NCBI GenBank assembly: GCA_050729835.1
Contig: JBOHLS010000003.1
Span: 115,194 to 179,193, forward strand
Direction: 5' to 3'
Source of the DNA: REEB95 sp050729835
GTDB taxonomy: Bacteria; Pseudomonadota; Alphaproteobacteria; ATCC43930; CGMCC-115725
Length of the DNA: 64,000 nt
Shown here: positions 53,390-61,636 of the stretch, one piece after another
Layout: every line of letters begins with the position of its first letter
Position numbering within the stretch: position 1 is the stretch's first letter
Program-made: the position numbers and the translations under genes
Notes under the pieces: model-generated
Database searches by the model: none
Seen by the model: only the letters and a program-made list of their open reading frames with translations
What the model was told of the DNA's origin: nothing

Positions 53390-54853
53390 ATGCCCGACGA
53401 CGCCACCCCCGCCACGGCGCGGCCCCTGTCTCCGCGCAAGCAACGCCTGCGCGAGGTTTCCGACCGCTGGGCGCCGGAGCGCGACGCCTTCATCGCCAAG
53501 AACCGGGCGTTCCACGACGACGACCGCCGCTATCTCGCCTTCCTGATTCCCGAAGGGCGGCGCGTGCTGGAGATCGGCTGCGGCACCGGCGGGCTGCTGG
53601 CGGCGCTGAAGCCGGCGAAAGGCGTCGGCGTCGACATCTCGGAACCGATGATCGCGCGCGCCCGCACGGCGCATCCCGCGCTCGACTTCGTCGTCGGCGA
53701 CATCGAGGACCCGGCGACCATCGCCGGCCTCGCCGGGCCGTTCGACGTCGTCGTCATCGCCGACGCCATCGGCATGCTTGACGATTGCCAGGCGACGTTT
53801 CAGAACCTGCAGGCGCTGTGCCACCCGGACACGCGCCTCGTTGTCGCCTATCACAACTATCTGTGGGAGCCGGTGCTGCGCCTAGCCGAGACCTTCCGGC
53901 TGCGCATGCCCGAGCCGCTGACCAACTGGCTGCGCCCGGCCGACATCGCCAACCTGCTCGAGCTGGCAGGGTTCGAGCCGGTGCGCAGCGAATGGCGGCA
54001 GCTGATCCCCAGGCGGCTGCTGGGGATCGGCATGCTGATCAACCGCTTCGTCGCGCCGCTGCCCTTCATCCGCAAGCTCTGCCTGCGGCATTATCTGGTG
54101 GCGCGGCCGCGCCCCAGCGGCGAGCCCGAGAGCCTGTCCGCCAGCGTGATCGTGCCGTGCCGTAACGAGCGCGGCAACATCCCGGCAATCGTCGCGCGCA
54201 TTCCGCCCTTTTGCGACGATATCGAGATCGTCTTCGTCGAAGGCGGCAGCAGCGACGGCACCTGGGACGAGATCGCGCGCGTCAAAGCGGCCAATCCCGG
54301 GCGCGACATCAAACTTTTCAAGCAGGACAGCAAAGGCAAGGGCGACGCCGTGCGCAAGGGCTTTATCAACGCCCGCGGCGACGTGCTGATGATCCTCGAC
54401 GCTGACATGACGGTGGCGCCGGAGGAATTGCCCAAGTTCTACGCGCCGCTCGCCAGCGGCCGCGGCGAGTTCGTCAACGGCACCCGGCTGGTCTATCCGC
54501 TGGAGCGCGATTCGATGCGGCTTTTGAACCGCGTCGGCAACCACGTCTTCTCGGCGCTGTTCACCTGGCTGCTCAACCAGCGCTTCACCGACACGCTGTG
54601 CGGCACCAAGGCGCTGCGGCGGCAGCAATACGAGCGCATCGCCGAGGGCCGCGCCTATTTCGGCAATTTCGACCCATTCGGCGATTTCGACCTGATCTTC
54701 GGCGCCTCGAAACTTTCGCTCAAAGTGGTGGAAGTGCCGATCCGCTATGCCGCGCGCACCTATGGCGAGACCAACATCGCACGCTTCCGCCACGGCTGGC
54801 TGCTGCTGCGCATGGTCGGCTTCGCCTTCTGGAAGCTCAAGGCGCCGCTCTGA
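53390..54853 (+). CDS. Bifunctional SAM methyltransferase - GT2 glycosyltransferase fusion
   Basis: A 487-residue two-domain protein. The first half (about 50-235) is a class I methyltransferase with VLEIGCGTGGLLAAL at 59-73 and the acidic GVDISEPM after the second strand. The second half (from about 250, SASVIVPCRNERGNIPAIV) is a GT2 family transferase of the dolichol-phosphate-mannose synthase type, with the metal-binding DAD at 337-339 and GTKALRR near 405. No membrane helices follow. The likely job is transfer of a sugar to a lipid or glycan carrier and methylation of it or its partner; this is inferred. The start ATG is 53390. A SLC13-type transporter gene follows after 176 bases. Confidence 0.85.
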   Translation: MPDDATPATARPLSPRKQRLREVSDRWAPERDAFIAKNRAFHDDDRRYLAFLIPEGRRVLEIGCGTGGLLAALKPAKGVGVDISEPMIARARTAHPALDFVVGDIEDPATIAGLAGPFDVVVIADAIGMLDDCQATFQNLQALCHPDTRLVVAYHNYLWEPVLRLAETFRLRMPEPLTNWLRPADIANLLELAGFEPVRSEWRQLIPRRLLGIGMLINRFVAPLPFIRKLCLRHYLVARPRPSGEPESLSASVIVPCRNERGNIPAIVARIPPFCDDIEIVFVEGGSSDGTWDEIARVKAANPGRDIKLFKQDSKGKGDAVRKGFINARGDVLMILDADMTVAPEELPKFYAPLASGRGEFVNGTRLVYPLERDSMRLLNRVGNHVFSALFTWLLNQRFTDTLCGTKALRRQQYERIAEGRAYFGNFDPFGDFDLIFGASKLSLKVVEVPIRYAARTYGETNIARFRHGWLLLRMVGFAFWKLKAPL

Positions 54854-54961
54854 CCGTCGGGCGCGCCGGGAATCCGCCCGGCCGGACACGCACCGTGGTC
54901 GCCGGAACACACCTTTCGGCAATGTCGCCGCCGGGGCGGGGCCGCCCTTCCGCGCAGCGCC

Positions 54962-54986
54962 AGCTTTGTCCTATAGAATAATCAGC
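54962..54986 (+). promoter_or_regulatory. Possible promoter before the SLC13/ArsB-type transporter
   Basis: TTTGTCC followed closely by TATAGAAT and AATAATC gives an AT-rich island around 54965-54985 in an otherwise very GC-rich 176-base spacer. TATAGAAT resembles a -10, but no good -35 stands at the right distance. Confidence 0.3.
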
Positions 54987-55029
54987 CCGCCGCGCCGGCC
55001 CTAGCGGCGCGCGTCATGTCCCCTGGTCC

Positions 55030-56289
55030 ATGCATAACGCGGTCATCATCGTCGTATTTCTGCTGACTTATGTCGGCATGGCGGCCGGGCGCCTGCCCTG
55101 GTTGTCGGTGGATCGCACCGGCATCGCGCTGCTCGGCTTCGTCGCCCTGTTGGCAAGCCAGCAGGTGACGCTCGACCAGCTCGGCTCGAGCATCGATGCG
55201 CCGACCCTCGTACTCCTGTTCGCTTTGATGATCATCTCGGCCCAGTTCGTCGCCTCGGGATTCTTCGAGATCTGCTGCGACTGGCTGATGGCGCAAAGCG
55301 ACGAGCCGGCGGTGCTGCTTGGCCTGACGGTCGCGGTGTGCGGCGCGTTGTCGGCGCTGCTCGTCAACGACCTGGTCGCCTTCACCATGGCGCCGCTGCT
55401 GATCGCCGGTGCCCAGGCGCGCAACCTCGATCCCCGCCCGTTCCTGATCGCGCTCATTGGCGCGAGTAACGCGGGTTCGGCCGCGACCTTCATCGGCAAT
55501 CCGCAGAACATCCTGATCGGCCAGATGGGCGGCCTGAGCTTCCACGGCTTCCTGATCGCCTGCCTGGTGCCGGCACTGGTCGGGCTCGGCTGCGTCTACG
55601 GCGTCGTCTGGCTCATGTGGCGCGACCGCATCGGCGGCACCGAGCTGGCGGCGAGCCACGCCGCGACCGACCTGCCGCGCCATCCGCATGACCGCAACCA
55701 GACGATCAAGGGCCTGATCGCGCTGGGCGCCATGTTGATCCTGTTCGCGACGCCGCTGCCGCGCGAGATCGGCGGCATGCTCATCGCCGCCGTGCTGCTG
55801 TCGAACCGCAAGTTCACCAGCCGCACCATGATCGCGGCGGTCGACTGGCCGCTGGTGCTGCTCTTTCTCTGCCTGTTCGCCGTCACCGGCACGCTCGCCG
55901 ACACCGGCATCCCGTACTCGGCGCTGTCCGGGTTGCAATCGGTCGGCCTCGGGCCGGACAGCCTGATCGTGATGACGCCGCTGACGCTGATCATGAGCAA
56001 CGTCATCGGCACCGTGCCGTGGGTCATGTTCCTGATGCAGATCTGGCCGAGCCCGCCCGCCGGCGAGCTTTACGGCCTGGCGCTGATCACGTCGCTGGCC
56101 AGCAACCTGCTGCTGCTCGGCTCGGTCGCCAACGTCATCGTCGTCGAGCGCGCCAAAGGCCTCGGCATCCGCCTGTCGAACGCCGAATACGCCCGCGCCG
56201 CCGTGCCCTTCACGCTGCTGTCGCTCGCCTTCGCGGTGCTGTGGCTCAAATGGACCGGCGCGATGACTTGGCTGCCATTCGGTGACTAG
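55030..56289 (+). CDS. Anion transporter of the SLC13/ArsB-NhaD superfamily
   Basis: A 419-residue inner-membrane protein with ten or more hydrophobic helices. The ion-transporter superfamily pattern is seen in LVNDLVAFTMAPLLIAGA (re-entrant loop of the first half) and in the paired NAGSAATFIGNPQNILIG segment, a form of the SNT/GNPQN sodium-anion site. Members carry dicarboxylates, sulfate, arsenite or sodium/proton; sequence alone does not choose. Its stop is 8 bases from the stop of convergent metH. Confidence 0.85.
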   Translation: MHNAVIIVVFLLTYVGMAAGRLPWLSVDRTGIALLGFVALLASQQVTLDQLGSSIDAPTLVLLFALMIISAQFVASGFFEICCDWLMAQSDEPAVLLGLTVAVCGALSALLVNDLVAFTMAPLLIAGAQARNLDPRPFLIALIGASNAGSAATFIGNPQNILIGQMGGLSFHGFLIACLVPALVGLGCVYGVVWLMWRDRIGGTELAASHAATDLPRHPHDRNQTIKGLIALGAMLILFATPLPREIGGMLIAAVLLSNRKFTSRTMIAAVDWPLVLLFLCLFAVTGTLADTGIPYSALSGLQSVGLGPDSLIVMTPLTLIMSNVIGTVPWVMFLMQIWPSPPAGELYGLALITSLASNLLLLGSVANVIVVERAKGLGIRLSNAEYARAAVPFTLLSLAFAVLWLKWTGAMTWLPFGD

Positions 56290-56297
56290 GCGCCCGC

Positions 56298-59200
56298 TCA
56301 GACCGAGAAGTACTTGGCCTGCGGGTGGAGGACGACGATGGCCGAGGTCGATTGCTCGGGATCGAGCTGGTCCTCCTCGGTGAGGCCGACGCCGACCTCC
56401 TGCGCCCGCAACAGCGCCAGCAGCTGACGCTGCTGTGCCAGATCGGGGCAGGCGGGATAGCCGAAGGAATAGCGGCTACCGCGGTATTCCTGGCGCAACA
56501 GGCCCTCGATGTCGCGCGCCTCCTCGCCGGCGAAGCCGAGCTCGGCGCGGATGCGCTGATGCAGGTATTCGGCCAAGGCCTCGGCCATCTCGACCGACAG
56601 GCCGTGCAGGTAGAGATAGTCCTTGTAGCGGTTGTCGGCGAACCATTGCCGCGCAACCTCCGAGGCGCCGCGCCCCATGGTGACGACCTGGAGCGCAACC
56701 ACGTCGCGCTCGTTGGCGGTGATGTCACGGAAGAAATCGGCGATGCACAGGCCGCCAGGCTTGTTCTGGCGTGGGAAAGAAAAGCGTGCCACCTCGTGCG
56801 AGCTTGCCGGATCGTAGAGCACGAGTTCGTCGCCCGCCGCGGCGCACGGCCAATAGCCGTAGGCGGCCTGCGGCACCAGGATGTTCTCCTTGGCGACGCG
56901 CTCGAACAATTCGTTGAGAACCGGCCGTAATTCCTGCTTTGCCCAGGCCTTGAACTCGTCGAGCGAGCGCCCCTGCTTCCGAAAGCCCCAATGGAATTGA
57001 TAGAGCATGCGCTCGTTGAGATAGGGCACGACGGTCTTGAGCGGCACGCGCGCGATGGTGCGGGGCCCCCAGAAGGGCGGGTGCGGCACCGGCACGCCGC
57101 GCGCCAGCTCGGCGCGGCGCAGGCGGATCTCCTCGAGATCGAGCGGGCGCAGGGCGCGCGGCTCGGCTGCGCGGCCGAGGCGGCGCGACTGGTTGACCGG
57201 CTTGTCCTTGCTCTTCTCGCGCTGCGCCGCGACCGCGCTGGCGAACGTGCCGTTGACCACGTTGCTCATCAGCGCCAAGCCCTCGAAGGCGTCGCGCGCA
57301 TAGGCGACCGCGCCGGTAGCATAGGCCTTGGCGCAATCCTCCTCGACATAGCGGCGGGTGAGCGCCGCGCCGCCTAGGATCACCGGCAGGCCGAGGCCGC
57401 GCCGCGTCATCTCCTCGAGATTCTCGCGCATCACCACGGTCGACTTGACCAAAAGGCCGGACATGCCGACGGCGTCGGCGCTGTGGCTTTCGGCTGCCTC
57501 GAGAATCGAGTTGAGCGGCTGCTTGATGCCGAGATTGACAACCTTGTAGCCGTTGTTGGTCAGCAGGATATCGACCAGGTTCTTGCCGATGTCGTGCACG
57601 TCGCCCTTCACCGTGGCGAGCACGATGATGCCCTTTTCCGCGCCCTCGATCCGCTCCATGTGCGGCTCGAGATAGGCGACCGCGGCCTTCATCGTCTCGG
57701 CCGATTGCAGGACAAACGGCAGCTGCATCTTGCCGGCGCCGAACAGCTCGCCGACCGTCTTCATGCCGTCGAGCAGGACATTGTTGACGATGTCGAGCGG
57801 ACCCATGCGCTTGAGCGCCGCCTCGAGATCGGCTTCGAGGCCCGAGCGGTCGCCGTCGACGATGCGCGCCTTGAGCCGCTCCTCGAGCGAGGCCGGGCGC
57901 TCCTGCTTCGCGGCCTTGGTCGCGGTGCGGTTCTCGTAAAGCGCGATGAACGCGTGCAGCGGATCGTAGCCCGGCTTGCGTCGGTCGTAGATCAGGTCGA
58001 GCGCGGTCTTGGCCTCGTTCTCGGGGATGCGATGGAACGGCACGATCTTGGAGACGTGCAGGATGGCGCCAGTCATGCCGCGCTTCAGCGCTTCCTCCAG
58101 GAAGACCGAATTGAGCACGCTGCGCGCGGCGGGCAAGAGGCCGAACGAGATGTTCGACAGGCCGAGGATGATCTGGCATTCGGGCAGCGCCTTGGTGATG
58201 CCCTCGATCGCCTCGAGCGTCTCGAGGCCGAGGCGGCGATCATCCTCGTTGCCGGTGCAGATGGTGAAGGTCAGCGGATCGAACAGCAGGTCCGACGGCG
58301 CCAGGCCGAGCTTGCCGCTGGCGAGATCGTGGATGCGCTTGGCGACGGTGATCTTGCGCGCCGCATCCTTGGCCATGCCCTCCTCGTCGATCGTCAGGGC
58401 GATGCAGGCGGCGCCGAAGCGTTTGGCCAGGCGCACCTTCTTCTCGAGCGTTTCCTCGCCGTCCTCGAGGTTGATCGAGTTGACGATCGCCTTGCCCCCA
58501 TAGAGCTTGAGCGCCGCTTCGAGCACCGGCAACTCGGTGGTATCGATCGCCAGTGGCGCGTTGACGCCCTTGGCGAGCTTGGTCATGGCGGCGCTCATGT
58601 CGGCCACTTCGTCGCGGCCGACGAAGGCGGTGCACAGATCGAGCGCGTGTGAGCCGTCCTTGACTTGAGCGCGCGCCATCTCGACCGCGCCGTCCCAATC
58701 GCCGCGCTCCTGCAACTCGCGGAAGCGCTTCGAGCCGTTGGCGTTGCAGCGCTCGCCGATCGACAGATAAGCGTTCTCCTGGCGCAGCGACACCTGGCCA
58801 TAGAGCGAGGCGACCGACGGCGTCCACGTCGCCTGCCGGGTCTTGGGCCGCGGCCGGAGGCCGCCATCCGCCAGTTGGCGCAAGGTAGCGTCGAGCGCGG
58901 CGATGTGCGCGATCTCGGTGCCGCAGCAGCCGCCAACCAAGTTGGCGCCGTCTTCGCGGACGAAGCGCGCGATCCAGGGCGCGAATTCGGTCGCGGTCAG
59001 CGGATAATGCGTCTTGCCGTCGAGCAACTCGGGCAAGCCGGCATTAGGCTGGACCGACAACAGACCCGGCCAGTTCTCGGACAGCCACTTTAGATGCTCC
59101 GCCATCTCGCGCGGGCCGGTGCCGCAGTTGAGCCCGACGAGCGGCACGTCGAGCGCGCGGACGATGGTCGCGGCGGCGGCGATATCCGGCCCGACCAAAA

Positions 59201-59792
59201 GCGTGCCGGTGGTCTCGACCGTGACCTGGACGAAGATCGGCACGTCGCGGCGGGCCGCGGCGGCGGCGCTCTTGGCGGCGTTGACCGCGGCCTTGATCTG
59301 CAGCGGGTCCTGGCAGGTCTCGGCCAGGATGACGTCGACGCCGCCGGCAATCAGGCCCGCGGCCTGAACGGAAAGCGCGTCCTCGAGCGCCTGATAATCA
59401 ACATGGCCGAGCGACGGCAGGCGCGTGCCCGGACCGATCGAGCCGATGACGAAGCGGTCGCGGCCGTCCTGGGCGCACTCGGCGACCGCCTCGCGCGCAA
59501 TCTCGGCGGCGCGGCGATTGATCGCGAAGGCCTGGTCGGCGAGGCCGAACTCGCCCAGCGTGATCGGCGAGCCGCCGAAGGAATTGGTCTGCACGACGTC
59601 GGCGCCGGCGCAGAAATGTCCGAGATGGATGGCGCGGATGACATCGGCGCGGCTCTGGTTGAGTACCTCGATGCAATTCTCCTTGCCGAGGAAATCGCGC
59701 TCGAGGTCGAGGTTGTGCCCATGCACGGCGGTGCCCATGGCCCCGTCGCAGAGCAACACGCGATCACGCATCACGTCGAGGATATGCGCCAT
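56298..59792 (-). CDS. metH: Cobalamin-dependent methionine synthase MetH
   Basis: MetH transfers the methyl group of methyl-tetrahydrofolate to homocysteine through methylcobalamin. The single 1164-residue chain has all four modules. Homocysteine-binding (about 1-305) has its zinc cysteines in GLNCGTG and GGCCGTE; folate-binding is about 335-610; the cobalamin module has DVHDIGKNLV with the cobalt-ligating His733; the C-terminal activation domain ends near 1164. It lies 3 bases after metF, which makes its methyl-folate substrate. Some relatives split these modules over two genes; here they are joined. Confidence 0.97.
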   Translation of the reverse strand: MAHILDVMRDRVLLCDGAMGTAVHGHNLDLERDFLGKENCIEVLNQSRADVIRAIHLGHFCAGADVVQTNSFGGSPITLGEFGLADQAFAINRRAAEIAREAVAECAQDGRDRFVIGSIGPGTRLPSLGHVDYQALEDALSVQAAGLIAGGVDVILAETCQDPLQIKAAVNAAKSAAAAARRDVPIFVQVTVETTGTLLVGPDIAAAATIVRALDVPLVGLNCGTGPREMAEHLKWLSENWPGLLSVQPNAGLPELLDGKTHYPLTATEFAPWIARFVREDGANLVGGCCGTEIAHIAALDATLRQLADGGLRPRPKTRQATWTPSVASLYGQVSLRQENAYLSIGERCNANGSKRFRELQERGDWDGAVEMARAQVKDGSHALDLCTAFVGRDEVADMSAAMTKLAKGVNAPLAIDTTELPVLEAALKLYGGKAIVNSINLEDGEETLEKKVRLAKRFGAACIALTIDEEGMAKDAARKITVAKRIHDLASGKLGLAPSDLLFDPLTFTICTGNEDDRRLGLETLEAIEGITKALPECQIILGLSNISFGLLPAARSVLNSVFLEEALKRGMTGAILHVSKIVPFHRIPENEAKTALDLIYDRRKPGYDPLHAFIALYENRTATKAAKQERPASLEERLKARIVDGDRSGLEADLEAALKRMGPLDIVNNVLLDGMKTVGELFGAGKMQLPFVLQSAETMKAAVAYLEPHMERIEGAEKGIIVLATVKGDVHDIGKNLVDILLTNNGYKVVNLGIKQPLNSILEAAESHSADAVGMSGLLVKSTVVMRENLEEMTRRGLGLPVILGGAALTRRYVEEDCAKAYATGAVAYARDAFEGLALMSNVVNGTFASAVAAQREKSKDKPVNQSRRLGRAAEPRALRPLDLEEIRLRRAELARGVPVPHPPFWGPRTIARVPLKTVVPYLNERMLYQFHWGFRKQGRSLDEFKAWAKQELRPVLNELFERVAKENILVPQAAYGYWPCAAAGDELVLYDPASSHEVARFSFPRQNKPGGLCIADFFRDITANERDVVALQVVTMGRGASEVARQWFADNRYKDYLYLHGLSVEMAEALAEYLHQRIRAELGFAGEEARDIEGLLRQEYRGSRYSFGYPACPDLAQQRQLLALLRAQEVGVGLTEEDQLDPEQSTSAIVVLHPQAKYFSV

Positions 59793-59795
59793 GAC

Positions 59796-60773
59796 TCAGC
59801 CCGCCGGCGCTCTGGCCGTTTCCGCTAGCGCCGGACTGCGCACGCCGATCATATGGCAGCTGGCGACGATGAGATCGGCGCGATTAAGCGTATAGAAGTG
59901 AAAATCCTCGACCCCGTGCGCCTGCAGCCGGCGGCATTGCTCGGCCGCGATCGACGCCGCAACCAGCCGGCGCGTGTCGGGATCGGCATCGAGCCCCTCG
60001 AACATCGGCGGCATCCAGTCGGGGATGGCGGCGCCGCATAACGCGGCGAATTTCTTCACCTGGGCGAAATTGGTCACCGGCAGGATGCCGGGAACGATCG
60101 GCACGTCGATGCCCCTCGCGTGGGCGCGGTCGACGAAGCGCAGATAGGCGTCGACCTCGAAGAAGAACTGCGTGATCGCGCGATCGGCGCCGGCGTCGAT
60201 TTTGCGCTTCAGGTTGTCGAGATCGGCCTCGGGGCTGGCCGCCTCGGGATGGGTCTCGGGATAGGCGGCGACGCTGATCTCGAAAGCGGCGATGCGCTTC
60301 AAGCCGGCGACCAGGTCGGCGGCATAGGCGTAGCCGCCAGGATGGGGCGTGTAGCGGCCCTCGCCCGCCGGCGGATCGCCGCGCAGCGCGACGACATGGC
60401 GAATGCCCGAATCCCAGTAGAGCCGGGCGATCGCGTCGATCGTGTCGCGCGGCGCGCCGATGCAGGTGAGATGGGCGGCCGGCTCCAGCGCGGTGTCAGT
60501 GCGGATGCGCAGCACGGTGGCGTGCGTGCGCGCCCGCGTCGAGCCGCCGGCGCCATAGGTGACCGAGACGAAGCGCGGGCCCAGCGGCTCGACGCGCTTG
60601 ACCGTCTGCCACAGCTTTTCTTCCATCTCTTCGGTCTTCGGCGGGAAGAACTCGAACGAGACGCGCGGCGGCGCGCGGCCGGCGCCGGCCAGCGGATCGG
60701 CCGCCAGTAGCGCGCCGATCATCCGGCCGCCATTCGCGCCGGATTTGCCTTGCCGTGACCGACTCGTCGTCAT
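59796..60773 (-). CDS. metF: 5,10-methylenetetrahydrofolate reductase MetF
   Basis: Reduces methylene-tetrahydrofolate to methyl-tetrahydrofolate with NADH and FAD, feeding MetH directly downstream (3-base gap). From ATG 60773 the product is 325 residues. The barrel starts with VSFEFFPPKT, whose Glu41 is the catalytic acid, followed by VSVTYGAGGSTR, LRGDPP, and FFFEVDAYLRF. ATG 60722 is an alternative start giving 308 residues, nearer the usual 290-310; the ribosome site does not decide between them. I looked for, and did not find, a recognisable SAM or SAH riboswitch upstream. Confidence 0.95.
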   Translation of the reverse strand: MTTSRSRQGKSGANGGRMIGALLAADPLAGAGRAPPRVSFEFFPPKTEEMEEKLWQTVKRVEPLGPRFVSVTYGAGGSTRARTHATVLRIRTDTALEPAAHLTCIGAPRDTIDAIARLYWDSGIRHVVALRGDPPAGEGRYTPHPGGYAYAADLVAGLKRIAAFEISVAAYPETHPEAASPEADLDNLKRKIDAGADRAITQFFFEVDAYLRFVDRAHARGIDVPIVPGILPVTNFAQVKKFAALCGAAIPDWMPPMFEGLDADPDTRRLVAASIAAEQCRRLQAHGVEDFHFYTLNRADLIVASCHMIGVRSPALAETARAPAG

Positions 60774-60882
60774 TGCGCCAAAATACCCCGCCAAAATGGG
60801 CAGAATCCCACTGGGCATATCGTTCGGCACCATAGCGCGTCCAGCGCCAAAATTGCGACCCCGGGCCGCGCCCTGCGGCCCC

Positions 60883-60912
60883 TTGTCCACGACCGCACCG
60901 CCGCCCTATGCT
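60883..60912 (+). promoter_or_regulatory. Candidate promoter of the mlaC-like gene
   Basis: TTGTCC (60883-60888) and TATGCT (60907-60912), 18 bases apart, stand 55 bases before the ATG of the MlaC-like gene. This stretch is also the upstream region of divergent metF. Confidence 0.4.
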
Positions 60913-60967
60913 CGCGCCGAATCGCCCGGCGCGCGGCGCCGAATGACCGCTAACCCGAAGGGGGCCC

Positions 60968-61633
60968 ATGTTTTCACCGTCTCGCCGTTCCCTATCTGTC
61001 CTCGCCGTGGCGGCCGCGCTGCTGCTGTGGACCGCCCCGGTTCGCGCCGCCCCGACCGACCCCGCCGCATTCGTCAACGGGCTGGTGCAGCAGGCGCTGT
61101 CGACCCTGCGCAATCCGCAGATACCCGACGCGCAACGCGAGCAGCACTTCAGCACCCTCTTGCGCGGCGGCTTCGACATCCCGCGAATCGCCCGCTTCGT
61201 GCTCGGCCGCTACTGGCTCAGCGCCAGCGACCAAGAGCGCGAGCGGTTCAGCCAGCTGTTCGCCCAATGGGTGGTGCGGACCTACTCGGCGCGCTTCAAG
61301 CAATACACCGGTGAGACCATCAAGGTGACGGGCACTCGCGAGGAGAATCCGACCAGCTACGTCGTCATGAGCCAGCTCATCCATACCAACGGCGCGCCGC
61401 CGACAGCCATCTATTGGCACGTGCGCAAATCCGGCGAGGACCTCAAGATCGTCGACGTCGAAGTCGAAGGCGTAAGCATGGCGCTGACTGAGCGCGAGGA
61501 ATTCGCCTCGGTGATTCAGCGCAGCGGCGGCTCGGTCTCGAGCCTGAACCAGCAGCTGCAGCAGCGCCTCGACAGCGGTTCCGTACCGGCGAGCGGACAG
61601 ATCGCGCCCGACCAGACGCAGCAGACCCACTAG
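60968..61633 (+). CDS. MlaC/Ttg2D-like periplasmic phospholipid-binding protein
   Basis: The 221-residue exported protein has a clear signal peptide (Arg6-Arg7, hydrophobic 9-21, cleavage near VRA-A at 27-28). The mature part follows the MlaC fold: FDIPRIARFVLGRYW, a turn with SDQERERFSQLFAQWVVRTYS, and WHVRKSGEDLKIVDVEVEGVS. MlaC carries phospholipids between membranes to keep outer-membrane asymmetry; the homologous HpnM works with hopanoids. No mlaBDEF genes are adjacent, so the precise partner is open. The tail is Gln- and Ser-rich. Confidence 0.88.
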   Translation: MFSPSRRSLSVLAVAAALLLWTAPVRAAPTDPAAFVNGLVQQALSTLRNPQIPDAQREQHFSTLLRGGFDIPRIARFVLGRYWLSASDQERERFSQLFAQWVVRTYSARFKQYTGETIKVTGTREENPTSYVVMSQLIHTNGAPPTAIYWHVRKSGEDLKIVDVEVEGVSMALTEREEFASVIQRSGGSVSSLNQQLQQRLDSGSVPASGQIAPDQTQQTH

Positions 61634-61636
61634 GCA

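Noticed and set aside
54934..54947. GGGCGG-GG-CCGCCC hairpin after the fusion gene
   Set aside because: Loop too small as drawn and no T-run follows; such repeats are frequent in GC-rich spacers.
60774..60967. SAM or SAH riboswitch before metF
   Set aside because: I searched by eye for the conserved SAH and SAM-II core patterns and did not find them; a covariance-model search would decide.
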